This document shows positions 17,201 to 24,088 of a stretch of 64,000 bases of DNA, in pieces. Below the pieces are notes generated by a model that had not been told where the DNA came from, ran no database searches, and saw only the letters and a program-made list of their open reading frames with translations. Both the position numbers and the translations under genes were made by a program. Each line of letters begins with the position of its first letter. The stretch's first letter is position 1. Origin of the DNA: Streptomyces californicus (GTDB lineage: Bacteria > Actinomycetota > Actinomycetes > Streptomycetales > Streptomycetaceae). Location: contig NZ_JNZZ01000016.1 in assembly GCF_000717645.1 (NCBI RefSeq), forward strand, positions 248,001 through 312,000, read 5' to 3'.

Positions 17201-17606
17201 GGTCGTAGACCGGGGCGTTCTTCGACCCGGCGAGCTGCGCGGCGCTGATCATCGCCGACAGCAGCCGGAACCCCTCCACCGTGCGGGCGAGGACCACCGG
17301 CGTGCCCAGGACCGGGTCGCCGAGGGTGAGTTCGGCGCCGTGGACGGCGCCGATCCCGTGTTCGCGCGCGGCGGCGTGCAGCCGGCGCGCGGCGTGGAGG
17401 CCGTCCACGTCCGTCACCGCCAGGACGCCGATGCCGAGCCGGGCGGCCTCGGCGGCCAGGTCCTCCGGCGGGCTCGCGCCCCGGAGGAAGGAGAACGCGC
17501 TGTGCGCGTGGAGTTCGGCCCAGCCCTCCTTCGGGGGCGTACGGCGGACCGGCTCCGGGTTCCCCCGGGGCCGCCCGGCGGTGGGCAGGCGCAGGAGCTC
17601 ACCCAT
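14268..17606 (-). CDS. dnaE2: Error-prone DNA polymerase III alpha subunit DnaE2
   Basis: 1112-residue C-family polymerase of the ImuA-ImuB-DnaE2 mutasome, which copies past DNA lesions. The PHP domain starts with ELHAHSAFSFLRGAS; the palm carries PDIDLDLESGRREEVIQYVY, with the catalytic aspartates, and GVHSGGMVL; the helix-hairpin-helix and OB-fold regions end the protein. A Gly/Pro/Ala-rich linker of about 60 residues (after HSAVHATLE) separates the polymerase core from the C-terminal part. Start: ATG 17606 has a strong GGAGG ribosome site 6 nt upstream and overlaps the imuB stop by 8 bp; an ATG at 17630 is less likely. Third gene of the operon. Confidence 0.95.
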   Translation of the reverse strand: MGELLRLPTAGRPRGNPEPVRRTPPKEGWAELHAHSAFSFLRGASPPEDLAAEAARLGIGVLAVTDVDGLHAARRLHAAAREHGIGAVHGAELTLGDPVLGTPVVLARTVEGFRLLSAMISAAQLAGSKNAPVYDLDEVARAAAAGQWAVLPGCPPPDTDRCDVAAVAHRLARLTDVFGTSGTYAELVDHRLPEDSVAADAAWVAARRVGVPVIATGAVHYAAPRQARVAQALTALRRRENLDRAAGHLMAAPTAHLRPRAERAAFLSRYPGVADATVELGRSCVLDLGELRPELPEFAVPEGYTQDSWLRARAEAACADRYGPRADPRAAAAWRQLDHELGLVADLGLAGYFLIVHDIVRHAAGQGIWCQGRGSAASSVICYVLGITAVDPLRHGLLFERFLSLEKAGPPDIDLDLESGRREEVIQYVYTRYGRRHAAQVANMITYKPRLAIRDAARALGYPEAQTREMTRHIHHAPPGPETALPDDVRALAAQLHTLPRHLGVHSGGMVLTRQPIGEIMPVEWATAEGRSVLQGDKDDVAAAGLVKIDLLGLGMLSALHTACDLIHAYHGVRHDLTSIPQDDPEVYGMIARGDTIGVFQVESRAQISTLPLLRPTKFEDLAVAASIIRPGPIQAGSKHPLLRRRRGEEPVTYPHPLAKAALEPTLGVALWQEQAMQLAIDCAGFTPGEADRLRKAMAAKHAPEKVAAMRERLLTGMAGRGIPPAAAERITSMIEAFSDYGFPQSHAQSMAGLIYASAWIKRHHPAALLAGIMAHQPMGFYDTQTLIGDAERHGVTVRGPSIRHSAVHATLEPGPAPGTAPGLASGFAPGREPDPASRSSRDGSGPRTGGPGPAPGAVPPAIRRGLTSVTGLGEQAAEEIVALRAERPFTDLDDFAARTRLPARVLEQLATAGALDGLGGHRRTALWTAGTAPGRTRQPPLPGLATPATAPELAVMTAAEETTADLTVTGASATAHPVHHIRAHLDRLGVLTAAAARTLHDRAPVRIGGLPKYLQRPPTAHGVAFGAIEDETGMVNLVFAPHVWDRCHRTLIDAPAVLVTGRVERSDGTLNIAVAQVEPIPVAAPVPRRQGPQTRVRPVRGPGAGTPRART

Positions 17607-19281
17607 AGTGGGCCTCCACCCACCACTCACCGCGGTCGACGAGCAGCAGCCAGGCGTGCCCGTCGTCGGTGGTGACCTGCATCCGGGCGATCCGCCGTCC
17701 GCCGTCCCGCGCCCACCACCGTTCCAGCACCGGCCACGGCCCGGCCCATCCGCTCACCCCGGCCGGACGGCGGCCCCGGACCGAGAGGAGCGCGGGGTCG
17801 GCCGACAGCTCCAGCCGGCCGGCCACACCGACCGGCGCGCCGTCCGCCCCGGTCAGCCGGGCCGGACGCCGTACCGGGTAGACGGCTGCGGGGTGCGGGG
17901 CGGGCAGCCGGCCCGGCCACGGTCCGCTCGCGGCGGCGTCGTCCTCGGGCACGTCGCCGACCGGGACCAGGCGGATGCGGTCGCCCGGCCCCCGGCCGCC
18001 GGCCTCGACGATCCGGGTGACCGCCCGGTGTCCGAGCACCGCCTGCACCCGGGCGGCGGCCCGCTCCACCTCCACCGGGGTGTCCCGCTCCCCGTCGAAG
18101 GCACCCTGCGATCCGGTGTCCGGAGTGACCCCGTCGGGGCGCAGGACGAGCCGGCGGATCCCCGGCTCCCCCCCGCCGGCGTCCAGCAGGCCCGCCTCGG
18201 TCCAGGCGCTCAGGACACCGCGTACGCGCTCGGCCACCGCCCGGGAGGAGAGCCGTCCCTCGTGGCGGAAGATCCGCGTCAGCGTCCGGCCGCCGGCGGT
18301 TTCCACCTCGGCCTCCACCCGCCCGCACACCACGCCGGCCGCCGCCAGACGCGCGTGCAGTTCGTCCGCGAGCGCGACCGCCGTGAACACGACCGCGTCC
18401 AGGTGCTCCTCGGCCGTCTCGAACAGCCGCCGCACCGTGTGGTCGCGGGCGGCGGTCCGTACGGACACGGGCCGGGCCGGTTCCCCGCGGGCGACGCGGT
18501 GCGCGGCGACCCCCTCCGGGCCGAGCCGTTCCGCGACCCGGCCCGCGGGCAGCCGGGCGAACTCCCCGACGGTGCGGATGCCGAGCCGCTTCAGCAGTTC
18601 GGTCAGGCGGGGCACGCCCAGGACGCCCACGGGGTACGGGGCGAGGAACGCGGTGTCCCCGCCGGCCGGGACGATCACCCCGTCGTCGCGGCGGGCCGCG
18701 AGCGCCGCCGTGAAGGTGCTGTCGGCGATGCCGACCCGGGCGGGGAGTCCCCGTTCGGCGACGGCTTCGACGAGGCGTGCGGACAGCTGCCGCTCGCCGC
18801 CCCAGTAGCGTGCGGCCCCGCGCGCCGGGGCCGCGATCAGCCCGGGGCGGACGACCTCCAGCCGGGGCGTCACCTCCGTCTCCACGTGGTGCACCACCTG
18901 TTCGAACATCCTCATCTCGACGGCGAGGTCCCGTTCGACGATCCGCAGCCCGGGGCAGCGGGCCTGCGCGGTCCGCAGCCGCATGCGCCGCCGGACCCCG
19001 GCCGCCCGCGCGGACGGGGAGCACGCCACGACCGCGCCCCGGTGCACCACGGCCACCGGTGCGCCGTCCCCCTCCCCGCACGCCAGCACGGGGAAGTCGG
19101 GCACCCACACCACGACCACCCGTGCGGAACCGGAGGCCCCGGTCGGCCTCACGGCTTCGGGAGCCCCGGCCGCCCGTACAAAGCCGGAAGCCCCGGCCGC
19201 CCGTACGGAACCGGGAGGCCCGCCCATCGGCACGGCCTCGAAGGCTCCGCCCATCGGTACAGCCCCGGAGTCCCCGGTCAT
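17599..19281 (-). CDS. imuB: ImuB-type Y-family polymerase-like protein
   Basis: 560 residues. After a low-complexity Gly/Ala/Val N-terminus of about 50 residues come WVPDFPVLACGEGDGAPVAVV, the stretch GLIAAPARGAARYWGGE, and GVLGVPRLTELLKRLGIRTVGEFARLPAG (thumb helix-hairpin-helix). Y-family polymerases carry catalytic carboxylates at the first and GLIAAPARGAAR-like sites; here those appear replaced, as in ImuB, which is a structural hub linking DnaE2 and the clamp rather than a polymerase. ATG overlaps the imuA stop (ATGA). The N-terminal extension is encoded by 27-bp DNA repeats. Confidence 0.88.
   Translation of the reverse strand: MTGDSGAVPMGGAFEAVPMGGPPGSVRAAGASGFVRAAGAPEAVRPTGASGSARVVVVWVPDFPVLACGEGDGAPVAVVHRGAVVACSPSARAAGVRRRMRLRTAQARCPGLRIVERDLAVEMRMFEQVVHHVETEVTPRLEVVRPGLIAAPARGAARYWGGERQLSARLVEAVAERGLPARVGIADSTFTAALAARRDDGVIVPAGGDTAFLAPYPVGVLGVPRLTELLKRLGIRTVGEFARLPAGRVAERLGPEGVAAHRVARGEPARPVSVRTAARDHTVRRLFETAEEHLDAVVFTAVALADELHARLAAAGVVCGRVEAEVETAGGRTLTRIFRHEGRLSSRAVAERVRGVLSAWTEAGLLDAGGGEPGIRRLVLRPDGVTPDTGSQGAFDGERDTPVEVERAAARVQAVLGHRAVTRIVEAGGRGPGDRIRLVPVGDVPEDDAAASGPWPGRLPAPHPAAVYPVRRPARLTGADGAPVGVAGRLELSADPALLSVRGRRPAGVSGWAGPWPVLERWWARDGGRRIARMQVTTDDGHAWLLLVDRGEWWVEAHYG
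19162..19206 (-). repeat. 27-bp-period direct repeat inside imuB
   Basis: The 18-mer AGCCCCGGCCGCCCGTAC occurs at 19162-19179 and 19189-19206, a period of 27 bp (nine codons), encoding successive RAAGA-type units in the ImuB N-terminal extension. The related GGCACGGCCTCGAAGG/CCGCCCATCGG motif further right (19225-19262) repeats too. Looks like slippage expansion in a linker. Confidence 0.6.
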
Positions 19282-19937
19282 CCGACGACGCGGAGGTCCG
19301 CCCGCGCCCCGCTCGGCACGGTCTCCGCGGCCCCCCGCTCCACCACGCCCACCAGGCCGTCCGGACCGGGCAGCCACAGCTCGGCGCTCCGCGGAGCCGC
19401 CGCCGCGCCGCGCCCGCCCGCCGTCACCGTCACCCGGCGGCCGCGCAGCAGCCCGTGTCCCCGGCCCACCCCGGTCCAGCCGGCCGGCGCCACCCGGAGC
19501 TGCACGTCCGCGCCCGGCCAGCGGCCCGCGGCCAGGAGCACCGCTCCGCTGCGCCGCATCACCGCGCGCAGCCGCCGCACCGCCCGCTCGGGCACCCGTA
19601 CCGAGGCTCCGACGAGCACCACCGGCACCGACTCCAGCAGGACGGCCAGAACCTGGGCGGCGCGCGGCCCGGGGTCGCTCACCACCAGGCCGGTGGCCAG
19701 ATCCAGCCCCGCCTGCGCCGCTGCCAGTCCACCCAGCTCCGGTACTCCCACAGCCGCCCAGGCCACCGCGTCCGCTGCCGCCAGCGCCGCCAGCGCCAGC
19801 AGCAGGGGCAGGTCGCCGCCCGCACCCACTGCGGTACCAGGGCGTATCCCTCCTCCCGGAAGCAGGCCGGAGAGCGGTGACGCCACCGCACCGGTTTCCG
19901 CGCCCCGCTCCTCGACGACCTGCTGACCTGTCCACAC
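19278..19937 (-). CDS. imuA: ImuA-type RecA-like protein
   Basis: 219 residues with a RecA-fold pattern but without a proper Walker A: the loop reads LPGGGIRPGTAVGAGGDLPLLLALA, lacking the GKT/S. ImuA partners ImuB and DnaE2 in the mycobacterial-type mutasome. The GTG at 19937 is the first usable start and has no ribosome site, so the mRNA may be leaderless; a start a few codons further in cannot be excluded. First gene of a three-gene operon joined by 4- and 8-bp overlaps. Several TTCGAA-type palindromes lie immediately upstream, suggesting damage-induced control. Confidence 0.75.
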   Translation of the reverse strand: MWTGQQVVEERGAETGAVASPLSGLLPGGGIRPGTAVGAGGDLPLLLALAALAAADAVAWAAVGVPELGGLAAAQAGLDLATGLVVSDPGPRAAQVLAVLLESVPVVLVGASVRVPERAVRRLRAVMRRSGAVLLAAGRWPGADVQLRVAPAGWTGVGRGHGLLRGRRVTVTAGGRGAAAAPRSAELWLPGPDGLVGVVERGAAETVPSGARADLRVVG

Positions 19938-19939
19938 TT

Positions 19940-19988
19940 TTCGATATTCGCTCGAACGTTCGAATAATTCAAGCCAGCATGTTCGAAC
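19940..19988. promoter_or_regulatory. Cluster of TTCGAA-type palindromes upstream of imuA (possible SOS/damage operator)
   Basis: Three overlapping or adjacent elements: TTCGA-N7-TCGAA (19940-19956), the perfect 12-mer TCGAACGTTCGA (19952-19963) and GTTCGAAC (19981-19988). They use the half-sites of the actinobacterial LexA box (GAAC/GTTC), but none shows the usual four-base spacer, so the link to LexA is only suggestive. Confidence 0.45.
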
Positions 19989-20038
19989 AGCACACGGGTC
20001 GCGTGCCGACTACCGACTGCCGGCAGGGCGAACAGCGC

Positions 20039-20104
20039 ACGGGCCCGGATGTGGGGCGGGGCCGGAGAATTTCTTCTCCGGCCCCGCCCCACATCCGGGC
20101 CCGT
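20039..20104. terminator. 31-bp perfect stem-loop after the first gvp operon
   Basis: Arms 20039-20069 and 20074-20104 are fully complementary, with a four-base TTTC loop. It lies 36 bp past the last gvp-operon gene (stop at 20140) and before the imuA promoter region, so it most likely ends the gvp transcript and insulates imuA. There is no T-run, as is usual in Streptomyces. Confidence 0.8.
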
Positions 20105-20139
20105 CGTGCCCCGGCGTCTTCGCCCCTCCTCCGCCGCGC

Positions 20140-20619
20140 TCAGATCCGTCCGCGCGCCAGCCGGGTCAGCGGACCCGTCGGGGGCTTGGCGGTCGAACGC
20201 CCGATGGCGAACGCCGCTCCGGCCACCCCGGCCACGCCGGCCGCCGCACCGGCGGCGATCGCCTTGCGGTGCTTGACCACGGTCCAGGCCGTACCGGCCA
20301 TGCTCGCGGCCTTGGCCGCGTTGGCGGCCACGGCCTGCTGGCCGCTCTGGATGCCGGCGGCGGCCGCACGGCCGACGCGCCGGGTGGTCTCCCCGGCCGC
20401 CCGCACACCCTCCGTGGCCGAGTCCTTGGCGCTCTCGGCTGCGGAGACCGCCTCGTCGCTCTTGGCCTGGGCCTGCTTGCCCGCCTTCTCCGCGGTGCCG
20501 CCGGCCGCCTTGCCGGCCGAGGCCGTCGTCTTGCGGGCCGACGAGGCCGTCTTGCGAGCGGCGGTGGTGGTCCGACCCTTGCTCTGGGTGGAGTTCTTGG
20601 CGTCCTTGTCGTCAGTCAT
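20140..20619 (-). CDS. Ala/Lys/Thr-rich protein ending the first gvp operon
   Basis: 159 residues: a long Ala/Lys/Ser/Thr-rich amphipathic region (repeats like ARKTASSARKTTASAGKAAGG) followed by one hydrophobic stretch, IAAGAAAGVAGVAGAAFAIG, near the C-terminus. Start ATG 20619 has AAGGAGGAG upstream. No family recognised; similar small proteins accompany Streptomyces gas-vesicle clusters, but there is no copy in the second cluster. It is the last gene before the large terminator. Could be a membrane-tethered or vesicle-associated helper; function unknown. Confidence 0.65.
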   Translation of the reverse strand: MTDDKDAKNSTQSKGRTTTAARKTASSARKTTASAGKAAGGTAEKAGKQAQAKSDEAVSAAESAKDSATEGVRAAGETTRRVGRAAAAGIQSGQQAVAANAAKAASMAGTAWTVVKHRKAIAAGAAAGVAGVAGAAFAIGRSTAKPPTGPLTRLARGRI

Positions 20620-20669
20620 GGGCTCCTCCTTGCCGTGCGTGATGTGATGAAACCTGGGTTTCGGCGCGT

Positions 20670-21149
20670 TCAGGCGCCGTTGTGCGGCAGCAGCGAACCG
20701 AGCGGCCCGAGGTCGAGGTTGAGGTCGTCCATCGTCAGGCCGTAGCGGTCGCACAGCTCCGTCATGCGTTCGTTCAAGATCATCAGGGTCATCCCGATCC
20801 GCTCCTCCTGGAGCTCGCTCAGGTCACCCTGCTCGACGCGGTGGATCGCGGTGCGCTCCATGAGCTGACGGAGCAACTCGACGATGGTGAGCACCAGTTT
20901 GATCAGGTCGCGCTCCACGGTGTCCGGGTCGGTGTGCAGCCGCTGGGCCGCCGCCGAGGGGCCCCCGGCGTCGTCCGGCCGCGCGGGGGTGAGCCCGAAC
21001 GCGTGGGCCGCGGCGCGCGCCACCTCCTCCGCCGCAGCGGCGGGGCTCGCCCCCTGCGCGCCTCGCGCGCGGTCGTCCTCGGTCATCGGGTCCGTCTCCT
21101 CCCCGCTCTCGGGGGTCTCTCGCTCGTACGCCACCGGGGGCGGGCTCAC
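20670..21149 (-). CDS. gvpK: Gas vesicle protein GvpK
   Basis: 159 residues. The GvpK core LIKLVLTIVELLRQLMERTAIHRVEQGDLS and the C-terminal LNLDLGPLGSLLP motif are clear. GvpK is a conserved accessory protein of vesicle assembly. GTG 21149 was chosen because it overlaps the gvpS stop (GTGA); an ATG at 21087 would give a shorter form closer to the second-cluster copy. The extra N-terminal 60 residues are Ala/Glu-rich and absent from the other GvpK. Confidence 0.9.
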   Translation of the reverse strand: MSPPPVAYERETPESGEETDPMTEDDRARGAQGASPAAAAEEVARAAAHAFGLTPARPDDAGGPSAAAQRLHTDPDTVERDLIKLVLTIVELLRQLMERTAIHRVEQGDLSELQEERIGMTLMILNERMTELCDRYGLTMDDLNLDLGPLGSLLPHNGA

Positions 21150-21358
21150 CACGGCCCCGGCTCCTCACCGGTGATCGAGCGGATCACCGCTCGCAGATTG
21201 ATGTGGACGAGGTCCACGTCGGCGATGGAGAGGACGAGGTCGCCGGTGAGCACGGCCCCGCCGTTCAGCAGCCGGTCCAGCAGGTCGATGAGGGCGACGG
21301 GCGGTCCGCTCCGGGGCTCGCTCTCGCCGAGAACCCCGCCGACGAGGTCCGTGCTCAT
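21146..21358 (-). CDS. gvpS: Gas vesicle protein GvpS (GvpA-like)
   Basis: 70-residue GvpA/J-family protein: VALIDLLDRLLNGGAVLTGDLVLSIADVDLVHINLRAVIRSI covers the amphipathic beta-hairpin and helix of the family. Overlaps both neighbours by 4 bp (ATGA with gvpL, GTGA with gvpK). Minor shell-type or nucleation role by homology. Confidence 0.9.
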   Translation of the reverse strand: MSTDLVGGVLGESEPRSGPPVALIDLLDRLLNGGAVLTGDLVLSIADVDLVHINLRAVIRSITGEEPGPW

Positions 21359-22209
21359 CGCGGTCCACCGCCGTCCGCGCCCTCGGCCACCACGGCCGTG
21401 GCGAACGAGTAGGGCGCCCACGGTCCGGTCACCTCGATCGCCACCCCGGGGGCCCCGTCGGCCAGCGCGGCCAGTTCGCGGTGGAGCCGCGCCGCGTGGT
21501 CCCGGGGCACGAGGTAGGCCTCGTTGGTCACGTTCACCCCGGCCCGGGCGGCGAGTTGCCCCTGCTGCGGGCGGTGCACCGCACGCGAGGACGCCACCCC
21601 CTCGGCCAGGTGCGCCGCCCGGGCGGCCAGATCGGACGCCGCCTGGTAGACGTCCTGGCTGTCGCGCTGCTGCGCCTGGCGCCGCCGGAGGTAGGCCCGG
21701 CCCGCTCCGGCGCCCGAGGACGTCGCGGCAGCGGGTTCGGCGGGCGCCGTCGCGGCGGCGCGGGGATCGGCGTACACCTTGACGCCCAGCTCGACGTGGC
21801 CTTCCAGACGCCCCAACAGCTCCTGGAACTGGTCGCGTTGCCCGACCAGCATGGCGGCCACCCGCGCGTCGTCCAGGTAGACCGTGGCCAGCCGCATCGG
21901 CAGGACGGAGGTCTCCGCGAACGCGGCGTCCACCACCGCGTGGTGGGCGCGGGCCACGGCTTCGAGCCGGTCCAGGTCCTCCATCTGCGCGGCGAGCCCC
22001 CGCTCGCTGAACGCGTCCGCCGGTACGGGGGAGACGAGCGCGCACAGCCCTCCCCCGGCGACGGGGCGCAGGGGCCGGCCGTCCACGCCGGCCAGCCGCG
22101 CGGCGAGCCCGTCCAGGGCGGGGCCCTCGCGGCCGACCGCGTAGACGTAGCTCATCTCCCCGGCGTCCGCGCCCGGTGCGCCGGCGGGTGTCTCGGGTGC
22201 GGTGCTCAT
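21355..22209 (-). CDS. gvpL: Gas vesicle protein GvpL (GvpL/F family)
   Basis: 284 residues. The opening SYVYAVGREGPALDGL and the middle VVDAAFAETSVLPMRLATVYLDD match the GvpF/L fold; ITGPWAPYSF-like VTGPWAPYSFATAVV closes the domain. These proteins bind GvpA and help shell assembly. A Pro/Ala/Thr-rich insert lies near residue 165. Coupled to gvpJ by ATGA. Confidence 0.9.
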   Translation of the reverse strand: MSTAPETPAGAPGADAGEMSYVYAVGREGPALDGLAARLAGVDGRPLRPVAGGGLCALVSPVPADAFSERGLAAQMEDLDRLEAVARAHHAVVDAAFAETSVLPMRLATVYLDDARVAAMLVGQRDQFQELLGRLEGHVELGVKVYADPRAAATAPAEPAAATSSGAGAGRAYLRRRQAQQRDSQDVYQAASDLAARAAHLAEGVASSRAVHRPQQGQLAARAGVNVTNEAYLVPRDHAARLHRELAALADGAPGVAIEVTGPWAPYSFATAVVAEGADGGGPR

Positions 22210-22679
22210 CGTTCCTCCTCCGGTGCGGCCGGAGCCGCCTCGGCCGCGGCGGAGCCCGGAAGCGCGGCCGCCGACCGCAGACGGGCCAGTTCGGCGCGCA
22301 GCCGCTCGTTCTCCTCGGCCAGCGCCTCGTCGCCGGATCCCGCCCCGGCGCCCTGCGCCGAGCCGATCGCGGCATCGGGCGGGGCGCCCGCCCCGGCCTG
22401 CTGCGCGGGGCGGGCCCGCGAGGAGAGCGAGGGGTCGTGCTCCCACCAGTCGATGCCCATCTCCTTGGCCTTGTCGACGGAGGCGACCAGCAGGCGGAGC
22501 TTGATGGTGAGCAGTTCGATGTCGAGCAGGTTGATCTGGATGTCACCGGCGATGACGATGCCCTTGTCCAGCACCCTCTCCAGAATGTCGGCCAGGTTGG
22601 CCGACCCGCCCTGCTGCCCGTAGCCCGGGGCGGCCCCTCGGGGCGAGGCCGGCAGCCGGCCGGCAAGTGAATCGGACAC
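22206..22679 (-). CDS. gvpJ: Gas vesicle protein GvpJ
   Basis: 157 residues; core ANLADILERVLDKGIVIAGDIQINLLDIELLTIKLRLLVASVDKAKEMGIDWWEHDP (residues about 27-83) is a GvpA-family shell motif in its GvpJ version. A coiled-coil stretch LAEENERLRAELARLRS follows, then an Ala/Pro/Glu-rich tail. GTG 22679 start. A 125-bp gap with a strong hairpin separates it from gvpZ, whereas in the second cluster the two genes overlap. Confidence 0.92.
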   Translation of the reverse strand: MSDSLAGRLPASPRGAAPGYGQQGGSANLADILERVLDKGIVIAGDIQINLLDIELLTIKLRLLVASVDKAKEMGIDWWEHDPSLSSRARPAQQAGAGAPPDAAIGSAQGAGAGSGDEALAEENERLRAELARLRSAAALPGSAAAEAAPAAPEEER

Positions 22680-22741
22680 GGTCTCTCACGCCTTTCCGTG
22701 GGATGGGGGTGGGGTGTCGGCAGGGCTCTGTGCACGAGCCG

Positions 22742-22781
22742 GGTGACCGGCCCCGGGGTTTGCGCCCGGGGACCGGTCACC
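22742..22781. repeat. Intercistronic stem-loop between gvpZ and gvpJ
   Basis: Arms 22742-22757 and 22765-22781 form a 16-bp stem with a single bulged A (plus-strand 22772) and a seven-base loop. It sits between two genes of one operon, so it may attenuate transcription, set an mRNA 3' end or protect from decay. The second gvp operon has nothing comparable at this place. Confidence 0.7.
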
Positions 22782-22804
22782 GATGGGTCTGCGAACGGGC
22801 ACGG

Positions 22805-24088
22805 TCACCGGTCGGCGGCCGCGCGACGGCGGGAGCGGCGGGCGGGCCGCTCCTCCTCCGTCTCGTCCTCGGGCTCGGCGTCCTCGTCGGCCGGGACGTC
22901 GGCGTCCTCGGCCTCGTCCTCGACGTCCTCGTCCGCGTACTCCTCCGCCGGCTCCTCGTCCTCGTCCGCCTCGTCCGCCGGCTCGATGTCCTCGTCCTCG
23001 GCGTCCTCGGCGTCCTCGGCGTCCTCGACGGGCTCGCCGTCCTCGTCGGCGTACTCGTCGGCGAACTCCTCGTCCTGCGGCTCCTCGTCGTCGTACGCGG
23101 AGTCCTCCGGCTCGCCGTCCTCGTCGAGTTCCCCGTCCTCGTGGTCGTCGCGGGGCTCGTCGTCCTCGCCGTCCTCGTCGCGGGGCTCGTCGTCCTCGTA
23201 CGCGTCCTCGGGGGCGTCGTCCTCGGACTCGGAGCGCTCGTCCTCCCGCTCCTCCTCCTCGATCGCCTCGTCGTGGCTGACGACGACCTCGCCGTCGCGG
23301 ATCTCGCCCCGCCAGCTGTCGGTCGCCTCGCCGCGCATCATGATGAACTTGCGGTAGAGCTTGAGGTCGAGCCGGGCGCGGCGGCCCTGGGCGCGCCAGA
23401 TGTTGCCGGTCTTCTCGAACAGTCCCTTGGGGAAGTATTCGAGGACCAGCAGGACGCGGGTGAGGTCGTCGGTGACGGCGTGGAAGGTGACGACGCCCTT
23501 GACGGTGCCCTTGGCGCCCTCGGTGGTCCAGGTGATCCGCTCGTCGGGCACCTGCTCGGTGACGTTCGCCTTCCAGCTGCGGGTGGACTTGGCGACCTTC
23601 ACCTTCCAGTTGCTGGTGGTGTCGTCCGCCTTCTCCACGCTCACGACGCCCTTGGCGAACGAGCTGAACTCCTGGAACTGGGTCCACTGGTCGTACGCCT
23701 CGCGGACCGGCACGCCGACGTCGATGTCCTCGACGATGGTGACGCTCTTGGACTTGCCCCCGCCGGACTTGCGCCCCTTGCCGAACAGGCCCTTGACCTT
23801 GTCCTTGACGGTGTCCTTGAGGTGGGAGGCGCCCGCGCTCAGCGCAGCCTGGCCGGGTGACTTGCCCTCGCCGAGCGCCTGGCCGCCCTTGGCCAGGCTC
23901 TTGAGGGCGCCGCCGGCGCCGCCCGGCTCCGCGAGCTTGGAGACCGAGTCGCCGAGGCGGTGGCCGAGCTGGGTCACCGCGTGTTCGGCACGGGCCCGGA
24001 GGTAGTTCTGCAGCTCGTCCTTGAGACGGTCGGTGGCCGGGCTCTTGACCACGTCGTTCTTGATGCCGCTGAGGGTGGATTCAGGCAT
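22805..24088 (-). CDS. gvpZ: GvpZ-type SRPBCC protein with long acidic tail
   Basis: 427 residues. N-terminal helical part with a basic GKGRKSGGGKSK linker, then an SRPBCC/polyketide-cyclase-like domain (about 115-272) with DVGVPVREAYDQWTQFQEFSSF and YFPKGLFEKTGNIWRAQGRRARLDLKLY. The last 140 residues (about 275-415) are almost only Asp/Glu with Ala, Pro, Tyr; the end, ARRSRRRAAADR, is basic. Function unknown; present only in the actinobacterial gvp layout. Overlaps gvpY by 8 bp. Gene letter follows the Streptomyces coelicolor order gvpOAFGYZJLSK. Confidence 0.85.
   Translation of the reverse strand: MPESTLSGIKNDVVKSPATDRLKDELQNYLRARAEHAVTQLGHRLGDSVSKLAEPGGAGGALKSLAKGGQALGEGKSPGQAALSAGASHLKDTVKDKVKGLFGKGRKSGGGKSKSVTIVEDIDVGVPVREAYDQWTQFQEFSSFAKGVVSVEKADDTTSNWKVKVAKSTRSWKANVTEQVPDERITWTTEGAKGTVKGVVTFHAVTDDLTRVLLVLEYFPKGLFEKTGNIWRAQGRRARLDLKLYRKFIMMRGEATDSWRGEIRDGEVVVSHDEAIEEEEREDERSESEDDAPEDAYEDDEPRDEDGEDDEPRDDHEDGELDEDGEPEDSAYDDEEPQDEEFADEYADEDGEPVEDAEDAEDAEDEDIEPADEADEDEEPAEEYADEDVEDEAEDADVPADEDAEPEDETEEERPARRSRRRAAADR

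Noticed and set aside
19940..19988. Canonical LexA box GAAC-N4-GTTC
   Set aside because: Half-sites occur but never with a four-base spacer, so it is not called a LexA site.
22861..23280. Repetitive GAC/GAG-type sequence read as a possible CRISPR or minisatellite
   Set aside because: It is codon repetition in the acidic GvpZ tail; units are irregular and there are no spacers.
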